Assembly (NCBI GenBank): GCA_016203335.1
Contig: JACQNA010000080.1
Location: 1 to 11,010, forward strand
Source: Candidatus Woesearchaeota archaeon
GTDB taxonomy: Archaea; Nanobdellota; Nanobdellia; Woesearchaeales; JACQNA01
Direction: 5' to 3'
DNA: 11,010 bases
This document shows, piece after piece, positions 6,290 through 11,010 of the stretch (position 1 is its first letter; each line of letters starts with the position of its first letter). The position numbers were made by a program, and so were the translations under genes. Under the pieces are notes generated by a model, which ran no database searches, was not told the origin of the DNA, and saw nothing but the letters and a program-made list of their open reading frames with translations.

Positions 6290-7937
6290 GGTGCATGTCG
6301 CCGTTGCGGCATTGCTCCTTCTTCATATTGCTCTCACTGCTGACATCCTGCAGCAGAAATCCGCAACCAGCGACGAGCCGCCGCATATCGCTGCAGGGTA
6401 TTCATATATTACGGAGCGGGACTTCCGCTATAATCCGGAGCATCCGCCGCTGATTAAGGAGATTGCCGCGTTCCCCCTCCTGTTCCTGAATGTCTCGCTG
6501 GAGCAGGGGATTGCCTGGGAACAAGTGTACGAATGGCCAGCAGGCAGAAATTTCTTGTTTGAGAACAGCGAGGATCCTGACACGATACTCTTTTGGGCGC
6601 GGATGCCGATGGTGCTGCTTTCCGCGCTGCTGGGCTTTGTCGTATTCCTGTTTGCCCGGCGGTGGTATGGGAATAGTGCAGGGATATTTGCCCTGTTTTT
6701 GTATGCGTTCTCTCCGTTGGTGCTGGGCAATGCCTGGATTGTGCAGACGGATGTTGCTGCTGCGCTTGCGCTTGCTGCTTCCTTATATTGCTTCTGGCTG
6801 GTGCTGCAGCAGCCGAGCTGGAAGCGGATAGTGGTCTTGGGAATCGTGCTCGGGCTCTCGCTTGCCAGCAAGTTCACTGCAGCCTTTATCCTAGGAATCA
6901 TGGTGTTATTGCTCATCATATATCTCATCTGGTTCTGGCAGCGGATCGTGTGGAAGCGGAACTTGGTCTTGTTGGTGGTAGGGAAAGGAATTGTCATGCT
7001 GTTTATCGCCTGGCTCATCCTTGCTGCGTCGTACGGATTTACGTTTTCCACATTTTTTAACACTTCACTCAAAACAAAACTCGCTACTGAAGCCATTCCC
7101 GGCATGCATCCCTCTCTGGAGGGGATTGCTGCAGCAACACTCATCCCTGTTCCGCTTCCCGAGCAGTATGTGCAGGGGCTGTACCAGGTGATCCGGCAAT
7201 CAAAGACAGGGTATCCTGCATACCTGCTTGGAGAGGTAAAAAGCGGCGGCTGGTGGCAGTATTTTCCGCTGGCGTTCCTGATCAAGACACCGATCGCATT
7301 TCTGATCATGCTGACGCTCGCCTTCTGGCATACCCGAACGCTGGTGAAGAGCTGGTTCCGTGAGCTGTTCATCCTGCTGCCTGCTACCCTGATATTCCTG
7401 AGCTTTATGGCCGGGCAGCTGAATATAGGAATTAGGCATATCCTGCCGGTCTATCCCCTGCTGTTTATCTTTGCCAGCAAATTAATCAATTACCGGAGAT
7501 GGATGACTGTGTTTGTTATTACCCTAAGCATATGGTACGCAGCCGCTACCCTCATTATCCACCCGCATGAGCTCGCGTACTTTAATGAGCTTGTGGGGCC
7601 GGAGCACGGGCCGGACTTTCTGATTGACTCCAACATTGACTGGGGGCAGGACTTAAAGGGGCTTGCTGCATATCTTGGAGAACATAACATCACGGAGCAG
7701 ATCTGGCTGATGTACTGGGGGCCTGACCGGATGGAGTACCGATCCAGCCAGTTTGTGAAATACCGCAGGATTTTAGACGAGAATATGGTGTGTAAGCCGG
7801 TTTCCGGCTACATCGCGGTGAGCGTCAACTTTCTCAAGGGGATGACCAAGGAGGAGCAGCACTGCTTTGACTGGCTGAAGGGAGAGGAGCCGATGAAGAG
7901 GATTGGGTATTCGATATACCTGTACAGAACAGACTAA
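6255..7937 (+). CDS. GT-C (GT39/PMT-like) membrane glycosyltransferase
   Basis: This second polytopic transferase has about 560 residues and belongs to a different branch from its neighbour. Residues about 13-30 form the first span. The catalytic loop reads ATSDEPPHIAAGYSYI (D40-E41), then RYNPEHPPLIKE (58-69), the characteristic DEPxH...HPPLxK pattern of phospholipid carrier-dependent glycosyltransferases. A soluble C-terminal part contains DSNIDWGQDLKGL, also common in this branch. The frame opens with three consecutive ATG codons (6255-6263) inside the end of the upstream gene, an overlap of about 35 nt; AGGAG at 6239-6243 lies upstream. A GTG at 6291 could also serve, but it would leave only a short lead into the first span. 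Co-transcription with the two preceding genes is likely. Confidence 0.86.
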   Translation: MMMESPRSRSYKVHVAVAALLLLHIALTADILQQKSATSDEPPHIAAGYSYITERDFRYNPEHPPLIKEIAAFPLLFLNVSLEQGIAWEQVYEWPAGRNFLFENSEDPDTILFWARMPMVLLSALLGFVVFLFARRWYGNSAGIFALFLYAFSPLVLGNAWIVQTDVAAALALAASLYCFWLVLQQPSWKRIVVLGIVLGLSLASKFTAAFILGIMVLLLIIYLIWFWQRIVWKRNLVLLVVGKGIVMLFIAWLILAASYGFTFSTFFNTSLKTKLATEAIPGMHPSLEGIAAATLIPVPLPEQYVQGLYQVIRQSKTGYPAYLLGEVKSGGWWQYFPLAFLIKTPIAFLIMLTLAFWHTRTLVKSWFRELFILLPATLIFLSFMAGQLNIGIRHILPVYPLLFIFASKLINYRRWMTVFVITLSIWYAAATLIIHPHELAYFNELVGPEHGPDFLIDSNIDWGQDLKGLAAYLGEHNITEQIWLMYWGPDRMEYRSSQFVKYRRILDENMVCKPVSGYIAVSVNFLKGMTKEEQHCFDWLKGEEPMKRIGYSIYLYRTD

Positions 7938-7938
7938 T

Positions 7939-7998
7939 CTATTTCTTCTGCCACGAATAGCTTCTTAATCTTGCAGACTTCCCGAAGGGACTGCTAGT
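7939..7998 (-). pseudogene. Truncated second copy of the eL37 gene 3' end
   Basis: In frame on the minus strand this stretch reads FGKSARLRSYSWQKK then TAG. It matches the C-terminus of the intact eL37 gene at 8613-8777 (FGNSARMRSYSWQKK then TGA). Bases 7943-7965 are identical to 8617-8639. The flanking codons differ mostly at synonymous positions (TCG/TCT, AGG/AGA, AAG/AAA) plus N to K and M to L. There is no start codon or zinc ribbon before it, so it cannot be a working gene. It lies directly behind the toxin-antitoxin module and 1 nt from the convergent transferase stop. It is best read as the displaced end of an eL37 gene after an insertion. Confidence 0.85.
7943..7965. repeat. Direct repeat, distal copy (23 bp identical to 8617-8639)
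   Basis: This is the identical core of the eL37-tail duplication. With the copy at 8617-8639 it brackets the toxin-antitoxin module at a period of 674 bp, as attachment-site or recombination repeats would. Confidence 0.85.
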
Positions 7999-8011
7999 AC
8001 AGCACGCTCAT

Positions 8012-8317
8012 CTACGCAGGAATGATCCTTATCCCTTCTTTGTCCTTTGTCAGTATCCCCTGCTTTCCGGACGTGATGTGGTATTCATCAACGATTTCGC
8101 TCGGTATGCGGACGGCGATGCTGTTTCCCCATTTTGCGAAAGTGATTTCTTTTGCGTGCCGCAGCTTCCTGTATTTCTGGGCGAGCATCTTCAGCTGCTG
8201 CATGTTCATGATCTCTTCCCCGCATGCAGTGCACCGGAATGCATCAAATGACATCCCATCCTGTTTGATGATGTCTTTCATCTTCTCCATCTTTCCTTTG
8301 CACATTGGACATTCCAT
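8012..8317 (-). CDS. Putative antitoxin: YgiT-like zinc finger fused to AbrB/MazE domain
   Basis: This 101-residue two-domain protein starts at ATG 8317, with GGGGGA six bases upstream. Residues 1-35 are a four-cysteine zinc finger (C3, C6, C29, C32; CPMC...CTAC) of the YgiT/MqsA N-terminal type. Residues 36-55 form a linker helix. Residues 56-101 are a SpoVT/AbrB (MazE-like) swapped-hairpin DNA-binding domain (ITFAKWGNSIAVRIPSEIV). Classical MqsA proteins carry a helix-turn-helix after the zinc finger, so the AbrB-type domain is a substitution. The gene lies one base after the stop of the DUF4258-type gene, so the pair is an operon and the order toxin then antitoxin matches mqsRA. It would neutralise the partner and repress the shared promoter. 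Role inferred. Confidence 0.8.
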   Translation of the reverse strand: MECPMCKGKMEKMKDIIKQDGMSFDAFRCTACGEEIMNMQQLKMLAQKYRKLRHAKEITFAKWGNSIAVRIPSEIVDEYHITSGKQGILTKDKEGIRIIPA

Positions 8318-8318
8318 G

Positions 8319-8561
8319 TCAATTCCCCCGTTCAATTGTTTTTATGATAATCGCATGACCAATATCTTCCCCCACGCAAATGATGGCGTTCTTTTTCGAC
8401 TTGCTGATAAATTTTATTCCTTGCTTTCCAAACCGCTCCACCTTTCCTGTCTTAAGCACGGTTAGGACATGGTCCGGATAGGCGATCTCCCGCTCCCGGG
8501 CACGCTTGACGGCATGTGTAGTGATAAATATCTGCTTTCCTTGAACATACTCAACAGCCAT
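8319..8561 (-). CDS. DUF4258-type protein, putative toxin
   Basis: This 80-residue basic protein of the DUF4258 type is small and compact. The conserved pattern H16...R20...R24 (THAVKRAREREI) is followed by VLKTGKVERFGKQGIKFISK and a C-terminal strand pair IICVGEDIG...IIIKTIERG. DUF4258 proteins are frequently found next to antitoxin-like zinc finger or DNA-binding genes and are suspected RelE-like RNase toxins; no activity is demonstrable from sequence. I chose ATG at 8561; the frame also has TTG one codon earlier. GGAG lies about eight bases upstream. A TATA box at 8586-8594 is about 28 nt from the ATG, so the leader is very short. The whole gene lies inside the segment bracketed by the eL37-tail repeats. 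Confidence 0.8.
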   Translation of the reverse strand: MAVEYVQGKQIFITTHAVKRAREREIAYPDHVLTVLKTGKVERFGKQGIKFISKSKKNAIICVGEDIGHAIIIKTIERGN

Positions 8562-8585
8562 CAATGTATCTCCATGGATATCCTT

Positions 8586-8594
8586 GTATATAAA
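8586..8594 (-). promoter_or_regulatory. Box A promoter of the DUF4258/zinc-finger operon
   Basis: Minus-strand TTTATATAC preceded by AAAGG is centred about 29 nt upstream of the ATG at 8561. It lies between the eL37 stop and the toxin gene, so the module carries its own promoter. Confidence 0.6.
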
Positions 8595-8605
8595 CCTTTA
8601 GGTTT
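8592..8605. promoter_or_regulatory. Inverted repeat overlapping the TA promoter, possible operator
   Basis: AAACC and GGTTT flank a TTTA spacer, a perfect 5-bp dyad covering the upstream edge of box A and the BRE position. The antitoxin's AbrB domain would be a natural ligand for autorepression. The dyad is short, and a role in ending the eL37 transcript is an alternative. Confidence 0.35.
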
Positions 8606-8612
8606 CTGAGAA

Positions 8613-8777
8613 TCACTTCTTCTGCCACGAATAGCTTCTCATCCTTGCCGAATTCCCGAATCCGCAGCTGGCGCAGGACTTGAAGCGCTTGTGCATGGTC
8701 CTTTGCCCGCAGCGCCGGCAGTAGATATGGGTTTTCTTGCCGGACTTCCGGCCCATCGCAGGAGTTCCTTTTGCCAT
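8613..8777 (-). CDS. rpl37e: Large ribosomal subunit protein eL37
   Basis: This 54-residue gene encodes MAKGTPAMGRKSGKKTHIYC followed by a zinc ribbon with C20, C23, C35 and C38 (YCRRCG...SCASCG) and the tail FGNSARMRSYSWQKK. It is the archaeal/eukaryotic eL37 protein, which binds 23S rRNA in the large subunit; basic content and length are normal for archaea. The ATG at 8777 lies one base after the stop of the Sm-like gene, the usual archaeal lsm-rpl37e pairing, so both are co-transcribed. Its last 15 codons are repeated in diverged form at 7939-7998, so the present 3' end may have been supplied by an inserted segment. Confidence 0.96.
   Translation of the reverse strand: MAKGTPAMGRKSGKKTHIYCRRCGQRTMHKRFKSCASCGFGNSARMRSYSWQKK
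8617..8639. repeat. Direct repeat, proximal copy inside the eL37 coding end
   Basis: This copy is identical over 23 bp to 7943-7965 and lies wholly within the last codons of the intact eL37 gene. Weaker similarity, with mostly codon-level differences, continues for roughly 30 more bases towards the gene's interior. Confidence 0.85.
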
Positions 8778-8778
8778 A

Positions 8779-9003
8779 TTACTCTGCAGAAATTATGATG
8801 ATGGTGTCTCCCCTGATGAAGACGCTGCCGAGCTTCCGCTTGAGCTGGCCCCCTTCATGCTCCTCTGCATCATGGAGAACGATATTAATGTGGATGTCAA
8901 ATGCGTTTAATTTGCCGATCAGCACTTTGCCGTTCTTCAACTCAACGATGACGCGCTTGTCCCGCGCCCGGTTAAGCATGTCCAATGGCCGTGATGTTTC
9001 CAT
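8779..9003 (-). CDS. Archaeal Sm-like protein (SmAP/Lsm)
   Basis: This 74-residue Sm-fold protein would assemble into a heptameric (or hexameric) ring that binds U-rich RNA. The Sm1 motif spans about residues 16-45 (VIVELKNGKVLIGKLNAFDIHINIVLHDAEE) and the Sm2 motif is LGSVFIRGDTIIII near the C-terminus; together they cover the whole chain. I chose ATG at 9003 because METSRPLDML matches the typical SmAP start (M..RPLD.L); the frame extends upstream to a TTG at 9018. The stop is one base from the eL37 start codon. A box A at 9046-9055 would give a leader of about 20 nt containing GAGG, although that motif is unusually close to the ATG. Confidence 0.93.
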   Translation of the reverse strand: METSRPLDMLNRARDKRVIVELKNGKVLIGKLNAFDIHINIVLHDAEEHEGGQLKRKLGSVFIRGDTIIIISAE

Positions 9004-9045
9004 GTCCTCAAACCACAAATGTTATATAGGCGGGAGCAGCGGTAG

Positions 9046-9055
9046 GTATATAAAT
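9046..9055. promoter_or_regulatory. Box A serving the SmAP-eL37 operon, possibly bidirectional
   Basis: Minus-strand ATTTATATAC is about 43-52 nt upstream of the SmAP ATG, predicting transcription from near 9024. The same bases read on the plus strand (GTATATAAAT) form an equally good box A facing the dehydrogenase gene, with a start predicted near 9076. No other candidate promoter for that gene is visible. Confidence 0.5.
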
Positions 9056-9087
9056 GTTGTGGAAATGGGTTCCATACACTTATTATC

Positions 9088-9248
9088 GGCGCCGCCATCA
9101 TGGCAGCTGGACGGTCATGCTCGCTCCGCTCGCATGCCCTGCGAAACACCCCGGAGGGGGCGCTCTCGCTCGCTTCGCTCGTTCGGCGGTTCAGAAATCT
9201 GCGGATTTCCGAACCATCCCCCGTTTCGCCCAGCGCCATGGCGGCGCC
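9088..9248. repeat. GC-rich palindromic element with 11-bp terminal inverted repeats
   Basis: GGCGCCGCCAT at 9088-9098 is the exact reverse complement of ATGGCGGCGCC at 9238-9248. Between them lie a near-identical direct repeat (GCTCGCTCCGCTCG at 9119, GCTCGCTTCGCTCG at 9168), a CCCC/GGGG hairpin at 9149-9159, and a strong hairpin at 9189-9214 (10 of 11 pairs, TGCG loop). Size and layout suggest a miniature inverted-repeat element or an intergenic repeat family. No transposase or target-site duplication is evident, so the class is uncertain. Confidence 0.45.
9189..9214. repeat. Strong hairpin (GTTCAGAAATC / GATTTCCGAAC)
   Basis: An 11-bp stem with a single A-C mismatch closes a TGCG tetraloop. 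It lies in the probable leader of the dehydrogenase mRNA, about 50 nt before the chosen start codon. Confidence 0.6.
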
Positions 9249-9261
9249 CCAGAAAGTCCCG

Positions 9262-9978
9262 ATGGACATCAAAGGCAAAACAGTGCTGGTGACGGGAAGC
9301 GCAGGGCGCGTGGGGAAGCAGATTGCGCTCTTCCTGGCTGGGAAAGGGGCGGATATTGTTGTCCATTACCTCCATTCTGATGCAGAAGCGCAGCGGACTG
9401 CCGCGGAAATCCGGCGGAAGAACGTGCAGGCGATTGCTGTCCGGGCTGACTTAACGCAAGAGAATGATGTTGCACAGCTGTTTGCAGCCGCACGAAAATC
9501 ATTAGGCAGGGTTGATGTTCTGGTGAACTCTGCTGCTGCGTACCGGAAAACAGCCCATCCGGCTGCCGCTGACCTTGATTTCTTCTACCAGACGAACGTG
9601 CGCTCGGGCTATCTGTGCTCACTCTCTTTCGCCAAACAGGCCAAGAAAGGCGCCATTGTGAACATCGGCGACTGGGCGATAGGGCGCCCGTATAAAAATT
9701 ACCTGCCTTACCTGATCAGCAAGGGAGCAATCCCCACCATGACGCGGGCATTTGCCAAGGAGCTGGCGCCGGGGATACGGGTAAACTGCATCCTGCCCGG
9801 GCCGGTATTGCTGCCCAAAGGCATCTCTGCTGCAGAGCGGAGGGAAGCGGTTGCCGGCACACTAGTCGGGCATATCGGCAGACCACTGGACATTGCGCAG
9901 GCGGTTGCGTTCTTGATTGAGAATGAGTTTGTGACTGGGGCTTGTATACATGTAGATGGTGGGAGAAGTTTGGGGTGA
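9262..9978 (+). CDS. Short-chain dehydrogenase/reductase, pteridine reductase-like
   Basis: This 238-residue classical-length SDR has an N-terminal Rossmann fold. The cofactor motif is TGSAGRVG (11-18), with Arg where most SDRs have Gly (TGxxxRxG). HYLHSDAEA follows beta-2, then RADLT, and the VNSAAAY loop (88-94). The catalytic residues appear as D137, Y150 and K154 (GDWAIG...YLISK), with Asp in place of the usual Ser. The Arg, the HY..S..EA stretch and the Asp-Tyr-Lys set with 13- and 4-residue spacing are those of PTR1/FolM-type pteridine reductases, which reduce dihydro- or oxidised pterins with NADPH. The frame is open from 9100 and also has ATG at 9238, but those positions lie in or at the edge of the palindromic element, so I chose ATG 9262 (MDIKGKTVLVTG). 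SDR is certain; pterin specificity is inferred. Confidence 0.85.
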   Translation: MDIKGKTVLVTGSAGRVGKQIALFLAGKGADIVVHYLHSDAEAQRTAAEIRRKNVQAIAVRADLTQENDVAQLFAAARKSLGRVDVLVNSAAAYRKTAHPAAADLDFFYQTNVRSGYLCSLSFAKQAKKGAIVNIGDWAIGRPYKNYLPYLISKGAIPTMTRAFAKELAPGIRVNCILPGPVLLPKGISAAERREAVAGTLVGHIGRPLDIAQAVAFLIENEFVTGACIHVDGGRSLG

Positions 9979-10075
9979 TTGCATATATATTGGTATTTAA
10001 CTTCTCGTTTCATTTGCAGCAATTGACTAGTTTCATCTGTAGCTATACTTAGACACACCACCAACCGAACATATC

Positions 10076-10086
10076 CTTTATAAAAA
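10076..10086 (+). promoter_or_regulatory. Box A upstream of the right-edge gene
   Basis: CTTTATAAAAA is centred about 26 nt upstream of the ATG at 10107, predicting a leaderless message. No ribosome binding site precedes that ATG. Confidence 0.6.
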
Positions 10087-10106
10087 GAGCCGCATTCTTT
10101 TCCCTT

Positions 10107-11010
10107 ATGCCTGAAAAATCATTTTTCACAGAGCGGAGCAGGCAGCAGATTGCAAAGCTGCCCAGCATACAGTATGCCTCCCAGGATCTGGTCTCGCGCA
10201 TCCAGGGGCTGAAAGAGGACGATGTCCTGATCATCCAGAAGCCCATCATTCCTGGGCGCTACCGCAACGCCCGGCACTTCATGCGGCATGGGAGTGAGGT
10301 GCAGCTCTTTGATCCCCGCAATGTCGCTGATCTCCTGCATGAGCAGCGCAATCCGGGTCAACTGAGGGAAGCGGCGTTCAATACAATAAATAATCCGGTG
10401 AGAACCGCATACTCCTTTTACCCAGTCACTGGCGATGACCGGATGCGGCGCAGGATTTCCCTGGTGGAATGCCTTGAGGGGGCATGGATCTATGCGTACG
10501 CTCACCAGACCAATATTCCCCCGGAAGTCAAGCCCTATGCCGATGTGCAAGGAGTGGCCCGGGAGGGAGCGCGTGTTGTTGTGCGAGTACCTTCACGGCA
10601 ACAGAAAGATGAGCGCTATCATATTACCTTCAACTCAGTCCCTATCAGAGACAACGATGCAAAATACCTGATTGCGCACAGCATCGGCAGCGATCATACT
10701 TGTGGCGACAAGACTTGGAACAAAAACCTAAAATATAGCTGGAAAGAAGATCCTCATCCTTCTCATACAGTCAATTTTGACGCGCATGAATGGGCTGCCT
10801 ACCGAACGATCATTGATTTTTTTTATAGCCGAGATAAGAACAGCATTCCCGCGATGATGAGCCATTTTGCACAGCCGACACAGCATACTGTTGATTACTA
10901 TCTCAACCTCTGCAACAATGTGCTTATCGAAACCAGCGACAAGAGTGGCAGGAAAACCGTCCGCAAGCTCAGTGTCGGCGAGAAAGAGATCCTGCTCTGG
11001 GCGCTGGTGC
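10107..11010 (+). CDS. Unrecognised protein, 3' end outside window
   Basis: The frame from ATG 10107 (MPEKSFFTERSRQQIAKLPS) remains open for 301 codons to the right edge. Codon choice matches the neighbouring genes and there is no competing long frame, so it is very likely real. It is soluble, with no signal peptide or membrane span. Readable parts are a basic N-terminus, a segment YPVTGDDRMRRRISLVECLE at about residues 106-125, a beta-rich part RVVVRVPSRQQKDERYHITF, a Cys/His patch SDHTCGDKTW, and a helical C-terminal part (TVDYYLNLCNNVLIETSD, EKEILLWALV) that could be a winged-helix-like unit. I do not recognise the family with confidence; it may be a lineage-restricted conserved archaeal protein. 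It stands alone with its own promoter. Confidence 0.78.
   Translation, partial: MPEKSFFTERSRQQIAKLPSIQYASQDLVSRIQGLKEDDVLIIQKPIIPGRYRNARHFMRHGSEVQLFDPRNVADLLHEQRNPGQLREAAFNTINNPVRTAYSFYPVTGDDRMRRRISLVECLEGAWIYAYAHQTNIPPEVKPYADVQGVAREGARVVVRVPSRQQKDERYHITFNSVPIRDNDAKYLIAHSIGSDHTCGDKTWNKNLKYSWKEDPHPSHTVNFDAHEWAAYRTIIDFFYSRDKNSIPAMMSHFAQPTQHTVDYYLNLCNNVLIETSDKSGRKTVRKLSVGEKEILLWALV

Noticed and set aside
6428..7372. 314-residue open frame on the minus strand inside the second GT-C gene
   Set aside because: It is antisense to a clear family member with conserved motifs in the plus frame, has no promoter and lacks any recognisable fold.
8022..8465. 147-residue plus-strand frame opposite the TA genes
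   Set aside because: The minus strand encodes two recognisable domains with ribosome binding sites and one-base gene spacing; the plus frame has none of these.
7939..8668. Insertion sequence carrying the TA genes
   Set aside because: No transposase and no terminal inverted repeats; the flanking repeats are direct copies of a gene end, which points to site-specific or homologous recombination instead.
9119..9181. Possible CRISPR array from the repeated GCTCGC units
   Set aside because: Only two short imperfect copies are present, with no regular spacers and no cas genes.
9100..9261. N-terminal extension of the dehydrogenase from ATG 9100
   Set aside because: The 54 extra residues are low-complexity translation of the palindromic element, and the SDR fold begins at residue 3-7 from ATG 9262.

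Overview
The window looks like a piece of a small-genome archaeon, most likely from the DPANN group (Woesearchaeota-like). The evidence is a 54-residue eL37 zinc-ribbon ribosomal protein gene directly behind an archaeal Sm-like (SmAP) gene, archaeal TATA (box A) promoters about 25 bases upstream of mostly leaderless start codons, VapBC and AbrB-type toxin-antitoxin genes, and a tRNA with a bulge-helix-bulge type intron. The lineage is an inference; no rRNA or other marker gene is present to fix it.

Layout. Positions 1-2827 (minus strand) hold a two-gene operon: a 789-residue protein with two phosphohistidine swivel (PEP-utilising mobile) domains but no ATP-grasp or PEP barrel, coupled by an ATGA overlap to a second protein that leaves the window on the left. 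Upstream on the same strand (2861-2957) is tRNA-Leu(UAG), whose T-loop is interrupted by a 13-nt intron between positions 59 and 60. Positions 3081-3711 (plus) are a VapB/VapC pair. Positions 3835-7937 (plus) form a glycosylation block: a small membrane protein, a polyprenyl-phosphate sugar synthase-like GT2 enzyme, and two multi-spanning GT-C/PMT-type transferases. The GT2 enzyme would charge the lipid carrier and the GT-C enzymes would use it.

Positions 7939-9018 (minus) hold the SmAP-eL37 pair. A compact toxin-antitoxin module (a DUF4258-type protein followed by a YgiT-like zinc finger fused to an AbrB/MazE domain) sits immediately downstream. Beyond the module lies a second, diverged and truncated copy of the eL37 3' end. 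The module is therefore bracketed by direct repeats of the gene's tail, the footprint expected of insertion into the 3' end of a ribosomal protein gene.

Positions 9088-9248 are a GC-rich, hairpin-dense stretch bounded by perfect 11-bp inverted repeats. It lies in front of a short-chain dehydrogenase with the Asp-Tyr-Lys catalytic set and TGxxxRxG motif of pteridine reductases. From 10107 to the right edge runs an unrecognised, incomplete protein gene with its own promoter.

The observations most worth following are the T-loop tRNA intron, the TA module inserted at the eL37 3' end with its unusual fused antitoxin, and the double-swivel protein with its coupled partner.
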